A stretch of 19,909 bases of DNA from CAZFHZ01 sp964519015. Lineage in GTDB: Bacteria; Blakebacterota; Blakebacteria; Blakebacterales; CAYUVJ01. Shown here in pieces: positions 15,240 through 19,909 of this stretch. Under the pieces are notes generated by a model. It was not told the DNA's origin and ran no database searches. It was given only the letters and a program-made list of their open reading frames with translations. Made by a program: the position numbers and the translations under genes. The DNA lies in NCBI GenBank assembly GCA_964519015.1, contig CAZFHZ010000060.1, positions 1 to 19,909 of the forward strand, read 5' to 3'. Position 1 is the first letter of the stretch, and the number at the start of each line of letters is the position of its first letter.

Positions 15240-16076
15240 TCAGTGGGGCAGGTCGACCGGGATGGTCGCCGTGCGCAGGGTGAAGGCACCGAAATACCCG
15301 AGCGCGCCTCCGCTCAGGTTGCTGTTGGGATTGGCCGGAGTCGGACGGAATACGTCCGGTTCTTCGGTGGGCACCGCGTTGTAGAGGGTGTCGAAGTAGT
15401 CGAAGAGGGCCCGGTCGATGCTGAGCAGTTGGACCTGGAGGGTCCCCGTCGAACCGTAGGTGTCGGTATCGATCCGATATCGGAAGTCGATGGGGTTCCC
15501 GTCCGTGAGGGTGTCGTCGAAGACGATGATATCGGGTATCGGCACCCCGTCGAAGGAGACCCGGATGCGTCCCTGGTTCTCGACCCCTGGAGGGTCATGG
15601 AAATGGATGTGCAGGAACTGGTCCTCGTCGACTGAGAGCGAGTCGATCTCCAGGGCCTGGGGCATGAACGAGCTCGCCGTGTAGGTCCGTCCCTCACAGA
15701 GCACCGTCAGATGGTAGGTGCGTTCGGGCAGCCCCGGGAAGGTGTCGGTCGTGTAGGAACCCGGAGCGGTCTCGATCAGGGAGACGGAGCGGCCGGTATC
15801 GTCGGAGAGGGTCACCTCGGCCGCCGAGACCGTGGGGCTGGGGCCGCCGGTGAAGTAATCGACGGTCCGGCTGAGGCGCACGATCTGGGTCGCTGAGCTG
15901 TCCGTCACGGTACCCTCGATGACCAGTCGCGGGGCGGTGCCCTCGAGCTGGTAGGTGATGACGTCCTCGCAGGCGGTCACCGCCAGCAGGAGTGTGATCA
16001 GGACCCCCATCGGGCCGATCGGTCCGACCCGTACCCGACAGTGGGTGGAGGCGGGGCTGCTGTCCGTGCCGTTCAT
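15240..16076 (-). CDS. DUF4249-type outer-membrane lipoprotein, partner of the TonB receptor
   Basis: The protein has 278 residues. A lipoprotein signal ends in LAVTAC (Cys36), followed by an EDVITYQLEGTAPRLVIEGTVTDSSA region. This matches the start of DUF4249 proteins: a short linker, then an Ig-like domain with VRLSRTVDYFTG and the SAAEVTLSDDTG pattern. These proteins are typically encoded next to SusC-like TonB receptors, and here the gene follows one by 4 nt, so translation is probably coupled. ATG 16076 has GGTGAG just ahead, overlapping the receptor stop. An internal ATG at 16010 would give a more ordinary 13-residue lead to the lipobox but has no clear ribosome site. The likely role is a surface lid or co-receptor for ligand uptake (inference from family context). 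Confidence 0.85.
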   Translation of the reverse strand: MNGTDSSPASTHCRVRVGPIGPMGVLITLLLAVTACEDVITYQLEGTAPRLVIEGTVTDSSATQIVRLSRTVDYFTGGPSPTVSAAEVTLSDDTGRSVSLIETAPGSYTTDTFPGLPERTYHLTVLCEGRTYTASSFMPQALEIDSLSVDEDQFLHIHFHDPPGVENQGRIRVSFDGVPIPDIIVFDDTLTDGNPIDFRYRIDTDTYGSTGTLQVQLLSIDRALFDYFDTLYNAVPTEEPDVFRPTPANPNSNLSGGALGYFGAFTLRTATIPVDLPH

Positions 16077-16080
16077 CGGC

Positions 16081-18435
16081 TCACCAGGAGAAGGAGAAGG
16101 TCACGGAGGGGAAGAAGGAGAAGAGGGAGAGACGCACCGCCTCCATGCGGGTCGGATCGTCCTCCTGTTCCCGGAAGTAGATCGAATAGGCGTTGCGACG
16201 GCCGTAGGCGTTGTAGAGGGAGGCCGTCACATCTCCTTCCAGCCGCCCCTTGTGGTATAACCGCCGGGTCACACCGAGGTCGAGACGGTGGTAGGACGGC
16301 ATGCGGTAGCCGTTCCGGTCGGTGTAGAGATCGACCGTCTGGCCATCGATCCGGTAGCGACCGCTGGGGAAGGTGACCGCTTCACCGGTGGCGAACACCC
16401 AGGTGAGGGAGAAAGTCGTTCCCTCGTTCAGCCGGTAGCTGGCGACCGTGGAGAGGTCGTGGGTCCGGTCGTGACGGGGGGAGAAGGGGGCGCCACCGTT
16501 CAGGGCCTCGAACCGGCGCCGGGTCCGGGACCAGGTGTAGCCGATCCATCCGGTGAGCCGGCCGGTCCGCTTGCGGAGCAGGAGTTCGAGACCGTACGAC
16601 CACCCCCGTCCGAAGACCAGTTCGGCCTCCGCGTGCTCGTTGAGCAGGATCCAGGCCCCGTTCTTGTAGTCGACCTGGTTGGCCAGGTCCTTGTAGTAGA
16701 CCTCCACCGAGGCCTCGTAGCGACCGGCGGCGAAGTCCCGGTACCAGCCGGCCGAGACCTGGTCGGAGATGCCCGGCCGCACGATGGTCGAACAGGGCTG
16801 CCAGGTGTCGAAGGGCGTGGAGGCGGCGGTGTTGGAGAGCAGATGAAGGTATTGCCGGTTCCGGGCATAGGCGAGTTTCAGCGAACTCGCCTCGTCCAGG
16901 AGATACTGCAGGACGAGCCTCGGTTCCGGCCCATGGTAGGTCCTCATGCGCTCCCCCCGCCGGTAGGTGCGCTCAGCGGTCACGTCCCCCGCCTCGTCGT
17001 AGGAGTAGACCGTGCCCGGCCCGAGGGCGCTGAAGAAAGAGTAGCGCAGGCCCGTGGTCAGGTTGAGGCGCAGGCTCGCCTGCCATTCATGGGAGAGATA
17101 CAGGGCGTTCTCGAGGGCGTGGCGGGGCGGGATCTCGAGGTGGTTGAACATCCCCGCCCCCCCCACCTCGATCCGGCCCGGGTAGAAGGTGTGCCGGATG
17201 CCGGCGGCGCCGAACTTGAGGGTCCGGCCGGGGCTGAGGTAGTACTCGAAATCCGCTTTCAGGTCCAAGTCACGGATACCGGAACGGACCGTGACGTTGT
17301 CACCGCTGGCCGTCACACCGAAGGCATAGTCGAAGTCGCTGTAGATGAATGAGGTGTTCAGGAAGAGCCGACTGTTGAAGAGATGGTTCCAGCGCAGCGT
17401 GGTCGTGCGGTTCCCCCAGTCGAGACCGAACTCCTCCTGGAACCGGAGCATGTCGCGACCGGCATAGCCCGACAGGAAGAGCCGGTCGCGCTCCCCCAGG
17501 CGGTGGTTCACCTTGATGTTCCAGTCGTAGAAGTAGAGAGCGGTGTTCCGGATGTCCTCATCGGAGGAGAGTTTCAGGAAGAGGTCGGCGTAGGTGCGCC
17601 GGCCCGAGAGCATGAAGGAGCTGCGGTCGCGCACGAGCGGGCCTTCCAGGGTGAGGTGGGAGGCCACCAGCCCGATCCCCCCCGAAGCGGCGAAGCGCTT
17701 CTGGTTCCCCTCCTTCATGCGGATATCCAGCACCGAGGAGAGGCGGCCGCCGTACTCGGCGCCGGGCGCACCCTTGATCAGCTTCAGGTCGTTGATGGCG
17801 TCCGAGTTGAAGACGGAGAAAAAGCCCAGCAGATGGGAGGGGCTGTAGACCGGCGCCTCATCGAGCAGGATGAGGTTCTGATCCTGCCCGCCCCCCCGGA
17901 CATGGAAGCCGGTGCTCCCCTCCACCGCCGTGCCGACGCCGGGCAGCAGCTGGATGGTCTTGAGGATGTCCCCCTCCCCGAAGAGCACCGGAACGGTCTC
18001 GGTGAAGCGTGGGTTCAGACGCACGGTCCCGACTTCGGAGGAACGTACGTTCCCGGCTCCTTCGCGTGCGGCCGTCACGACCACCGGGGTCATGACCATG
18101 ACCTCGCGCTCCAGTTCCACGTTCCGGACCACGTCGGCCCGCAGATCGACCGTCGAATCGATCGTCGTGTAGCCCAGGTAGCTGAAGCGGATCAGGTGCC
18201 GGCCGGCGGGGAGGGTGAGGGCGTAGTAGCCGTACGCGTTGCTGATCGTGCCGGTCTGGAGGTCGGGGACCATGATGTTGGCCAGGATGAGCGCTTCACC
18301 GGTGGCCGCATCCCGGATGTGGCCGCTGAGCGTGAACCGCTGCGGATCCTGGGCTTCCGCTCCCCGGGTGAGGCCGAGCAGGACGATGAGCAAAATTGCG
18401 CGGAGGAGTGGGATACGCGGTTCGAGTCCCTTCAT
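16081..18435 (-). CDS. TonB-dependent outer-membrane receptor with carboxypeptidase-regulatory-like N-terminal domain
   Basis: The protein has 784 residues with a signal peptide (about 1-29, ending GAEAQ). A CarboxypepD-regulatory-like beta-sandwich (about 33-110) has the usual pattern SGHIRDAATGEAL, ISNAYGYYALTLPAGRH and FSYLGY. A possible TonB box is MTPVVVTA (115-122). The plug (about 145-245) contains LLPGVGTAVEGSTGFHVRGG, QNLILLDEAPVY and KGAPGAEYGGRLSSVLDIRM. The remaining roughly 540 residues form a beta-barrel ending in the aromatic outer-membrane signal FSFSW. The protein moves an unknown ligand across the outer membrane using TonB energy. The ATG at 18435 has TGAGGA upstream, overlapping the stop of the S4 gene, with an 11-nt gap. 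The DUF4249 lipoprotein gene follows directly. The barrel is shorter than in large SusC proteins, so a small peptide, oligosaccharide or metal complex is possible. Confidence 0.93.
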   Translation of the reverse strand: MKGLEPRIPLLRAILLIVLLGLTRGAEAQDPQRFTLSGHIRDAATGEALILANIMVPDLQTGTISNAYGYYALTLPAGRHLIRFSYLGYTTIDSTVDLRADVVRNVELEREVMVMTPVVVTAAREGAGNVRSSEVGTVRLNPRFTETVPVLFGEGDILKTIQLLPGVGTAVEGSTGFHVRGGGQDQNLILLDEAPVYSPSHLLGFFSVFNSDAINDLKLIKGAPGAEYGGRLSSVLDIRMKEGNQKRFAASGGIGLVASHLTLEGPLVRDRSSFMLSGRRTYADLFLKLSSDEDIRNTALYFYDWNIKVNHRLGERDRLFLSGYAGRDMLRFQEEFGLDWGNRTTTLRWNHLFNSRLFLNTSFIYSDFDYAFGVTASGDNVTVRSGIRDLDLKADFEYYLSPGRTLKFGAAGIRHTFYPGRIEVGGAGMFNHLEIPPRHALENALYLSHEWQASLRLNLTTGLRYSFFSALGPGTVYSYDEAGDVTAERTYRRGERMRTYHGPEPRLVLQYLLDEASSLKLAYARNRQYLHLLSNTAASTPFDTWQPCSTIVRPGISDQVSAGWYRDFAAGRYEASVEVYYKDLANQVDYKNGAWILLNEHAEAELVFGRGWSYGLELLLRKRTGRLTGWIGYTWSRTRRRFEALNGGAPFSPRHDRTHDLSTVASYRLNEGTTFSLTWVFATGEAVTFPSGRYRIDGQTVDLYTDRNGYRMPSYHRLDLGVTRRLYHKGRLEGDVTASLYNAYGRRNAYSIYFREQEDDPTRMEAVRLSLFSFFPSVTFSFSW

Positions 18436-18446
18436 ACCCGTGGTCC

Positions 18447-18824
18447 TCAGCGTTTCGTCCGTCCCCGGAACTTCTCGAGGTCGCGGCGTTCCTTCTTGGT
18501 GGGCCGGCCGGTGGTCGTCACCCGGGCCCAGGGGTCGTTCTTCATCCGGAGCGCGAGCGCCTCGCGGGCCTTCCGGGATTCCTCGCTCTCCCGGTAGAGC
18601 CGGGCGGCTTCGGCGGCCGGCCCGCGCCTCTCGGAGAGGGCCAGCACCTCGAGCTGGTAGGTGTAGGGACCTTTGCGCACCCGCACCCGATCCCCGATGC
18701 GGACCGTCCGGGCGGGCTTGGCCCGCAGCCCGTTGAGCTGCACCTTGCCGCCGTCGACCGCCTCGCCGGCCTGGGTCCGCGTCTTGTAGAGACGGGCCGT
18801 CCAGAGCCAGCGGTCGATGCGCAT
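18447..18824 (-). CDS. hslR: Hsp15-like S4-domain RNA-binding protein
   Basis: The protein has 125 residues. The S4 RNA-binding domain is at the N-terminus (MRIDRWLWTARLYKTRTQAGEAVDGGKVQLNG split over residues 1-32, then KPARTVRIGDRVRV). A charged, helical tail follows (SEESRKAREALALRMKNDP, ending GRTKR). In E. coli, Hsp15 binds stalled 50S subunits carrying a nascent chain with tRNA. ATG 18824 is taken because family members commonly begin just before the (R/K)-(I/L)-D-(K/R)-W-L-W motif. It has no clear Shine-Dalgarno sequence. An in-frame GTG at 18851 would add nine residues and could be a leaderless start. The gene is followed at 11 nt by the TonB receptor, so a cytoplasmic ribosome factor heads an outer-membrane uptake operon, an unusual pairing. 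Confidence 0.9.
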   Translation of the reverse strand: MRIDRWLWTARLYKTRTQAGEAVDGGKVQLNGLRAKPARTVRIGDRVRVRKGPYTYQLEVLALSERRGPAAEAARLYRESEESRKAREALALRMKNDPWARVTTTGRPTKKERRDLEKFRGRTKR

Positions 18825-18859
18825 ACCCGTGATGCCGGTCGTCTCATCCACGATGACCC

Positions 18860-18867
18860 AATATACT
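18860..18867. promoter_or_regulatory. Overlapping divergent -10 elements (hslR-like / rdhA-like genes)
   Basis: The plus strand shows TATACT (18862-18867) and the minus strand TATATT (18865-18860), each 5 of 6 matches to TATAAT. Exactly 8 nt separate each from a start codon: ATG 18876 on the plus strand and GTG 18851 on the minus strand. That spacing would give leaderless or nearly leaderless transcripts. No good -35 hexamer was found on either side. Confidence 0.4.
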
Positions 18868-18875
18868 GCACCTCC

Positions 18876-19909
18876 ATGATGGAGCCGGAACCGATCACCC
18901 CGGAGACGGCCGGGGGGCCCGAACCCCGGGCGGCGACCGAGCGGGTGGACGAGCGGGACACCATGTTCGCCCGGATGGCCCGCCGGCCCGGCACGCCTGC
19001 TTATCATGAATACTACGGCCGCCGGCCGGAGTTGATGCGCGGCGATGACCGGATCCGGGCGATGACCCCTCTGCTGGCCCCGGGAGCCCGGCACTACGAT
19101 CCCCTCCTCTCGGCCGAGGCCGACCGGCTCTTCACCGATATCGAACACCTGGAACCCGACCGGGCCTTGGTCTCAGAGTGGATGGAGCGGCTGCAGTCCT
19201 CCCCCGACCGTGACCGGACGGTCCGCGAACTCCCCCTGGCCCTCGGGGCGGTGGCGGCCGGGGTCGCCCCCCTCGATGAAGATTGGATCTACACCCATAA
19301 GGGACGGCTCGACACCGATTACGGACGGCCGGTCACCCTCGACCACCCTCGCGCGCTCGTCTTCCTGGTCGAGATGGACCATCGGGCCATGCAGCAGGCC
19401 CCGCGGGCCCGGGCGATCGTGGAATCCGCACGTCAGTATCATCGGGCGGCTCAGATCGCCTTCACCGTCACCGCCGTGCTGCGTTCCCTGGACGCTGGAG
19501 CGAGACCCCACTACGACGCCCATTACGATGTGATCCTGCCTCCCTTGGCGGTGGCCGCCGGGCTGGGGGAACTGGGACGGAACAACATCCTGGTGGCCGA
19601 CCGTTTCGGCAGCCGGGTCCGGATCGGGGCGGTGACCACCCACCTGCCGCTGCAGCTCGACGGGCCGGTCGACCTGGGGGTCCGGCGCTTCTGCGGGGTC
19701 TGCCGGAAGTGCGCTGAGAACTGTCCCTCCGGCGCCCTCTCGCTGGATGGGCCGGTGCGAGTGCGGGGCGTGTCGAAATGGCCGACCCACGTCGAGCGCT
19801 GCTACGCTTTCTGGCGCGCGGTCGGGACGGACTGCGGTATCTGCATGGCCTGCTGCCCCTTCTCCCACCGCGACAACGCCTTCCACAACCTGATACGCTG
19901 GGTGGTGCG
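18876..19909 (+). CDS. Reductive-dehalogenase-like corrinoid iron-sulfur protein, N-terminal 344 residues (cut by right edge)
   Basis: The visible 344 residues begin with an RdhA-type lead, ERDTMFARMARRPGT and YHEYYGRRPELM (about 26-54). A corrinoid-binding nitroreductase-like core includes LPPLAVAAGLGELGRNN (221-237) and SRVRIGAVTTHLPL (246-259). Two 4Fe-4S cluster motifs follow: C273-x2-C276-x2-C279-x3-C283-P, then C309-x10-C320-x2-C323-x3-C327-P. QueG (epoxyqueuosine reductase) is a relative, but its usual GWIGKN sequence is replaced by the RdhA-like GLGELGRNN. The N-terminus has no twin-arginine signal and no membrane helix, unlike respiratory dehalogenases, so a cytoplasmic location is likely, unless membrane segments lie beyond the edge. 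Two ATGs (18876 and 18879) are adjacent. Neither has a ribosome site (the preceding bases are CACCTCC), which fits a leaderless start. The substrate is unknown. Confidence 0.82.
   Translation, partial: MMEPEPITPETAGGPEPRAATERVDERDTMFARMARRPGTPAYHEYYGRRPELMRGDDRIRAMTPLLAPGARHYDPLLSAEADRLFTDIEHLEPDRALVSEWMERLQSSPDRDRTVRELPLALGAVAAGVAPLDEDWIYTHKGRLDTDYGRPVTLDHPRALVFLVEMDHRAMQQAPRARAIVESARQYHRAAQIAFTVTAVLRSLDAGARPHYDAHYDVILPPLAVAAGLGELGRNNILVADRFGSRVRIGAVTTHLPLQLDGPVDLGVRRFCGVCRKCAENCPSGALSLDGPVRVRGVSKWPTHVERCYAFWRAVGTDCGICMACCPFSHRDNAFHNLIRWVV

Noticed and set aside
18825..19148. N-terminal extension of the S4 protein by 108 residues
   Set aside because: The extension is antisense to the RdhA-like gene and carries no family sequence. 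Hsp15 proteins begin close to the RIDRWLW motif.
1..19909. CRISPR arrays, tRNA or rRNA genes, insertion sequences, toxin-antitoxin or phage genes
   Set aside because: No spaced direct repeats, tRNA-like cloverleaf, transposase motif or phage protein was seen on either strand.

Overview
The window is about two-thirds G+C, densely coded and has no gene-free stretch longer than about 215 bp. Secreted Asp-box propeller and M14 peptidase proteins, a carboxypeptidase-regulatory TonB-dependent receptor paired with a DUF4249 lipoprotein, and a DtxR-FeoA fusion next to feoB all suggest a Gram-negative bacterium. The Bacteroidota/Gemmatimonadota/Latescibacterota side of the tree (FCB group or a neighbour) fits best. 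This placement is inferred from gene content, because no rRNA or marker gene is present.

Layout. (1) Positions 1-2397, minus strand: an iron-uptake operon made of a membrane-anchored DtxR-type repressor fused to FeoA-like domains, then feoB, which runs off the left edge. The genes overlap by 4 bp (TTGA). Upstream lie a good sigma70-type promoter and a near-consensus DtxR/IdeR box over the expected transcription start. (2) 2523-4652, plus: a ClC chloride channel/transporter with CBS and TrkA-C domains. Its stop codon overlaps that of the convergent gene at 4649-5899, a glycosyltransferase resembling mannosylglycerate synthase. (3) 5991-12311, minus: a likely operon of a secreted M14-type carboxypeptidase, a secreted Asp-box (sortilin-like) propeller protein and a TPR protein ending in a zincin HExxH motif. 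(4) 12484-14124, plus: a secreted M1 aminopeptidase, divergent from the M14 gene. (5) 14125-18824, minus: a tightly packed set of an Hsp15-like S4 RNA-binding protein, a TonB-dependent receptor, a DUF4249 lipoprotein and a beta-helix lipoprotein. (6) 18876 to the right edge, plus: an incomplete reductive-dehalogenase-like corrinoid/iron-sulfur protein with no Tat signal, divergent from the S4 gene.

Taken together, the window describes a cell that controls iron import with a membrane-tethered metalloregulator, secretes peptidases and a repeat-propeller protein, and takes up an unknown ligand through an outer-membrane receptor with surface lipoproteins. It may also make a glycoside solute and carry out corrinoid-dependent reductive chemistry. 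The most unusual items are the membrane-anchored DtxR-FeoA repressor with its visible operator, the non-exported RdhA-like protein with a possibly leaderless shared promoter, the TPR-zincin gene carrying a perfect 29-bp palindrome, and two convergent gene pairs whose stop codons touch or overlap.

No tRNA, rRNA, CRISPR array, insertion sequence or phage gene was seen.
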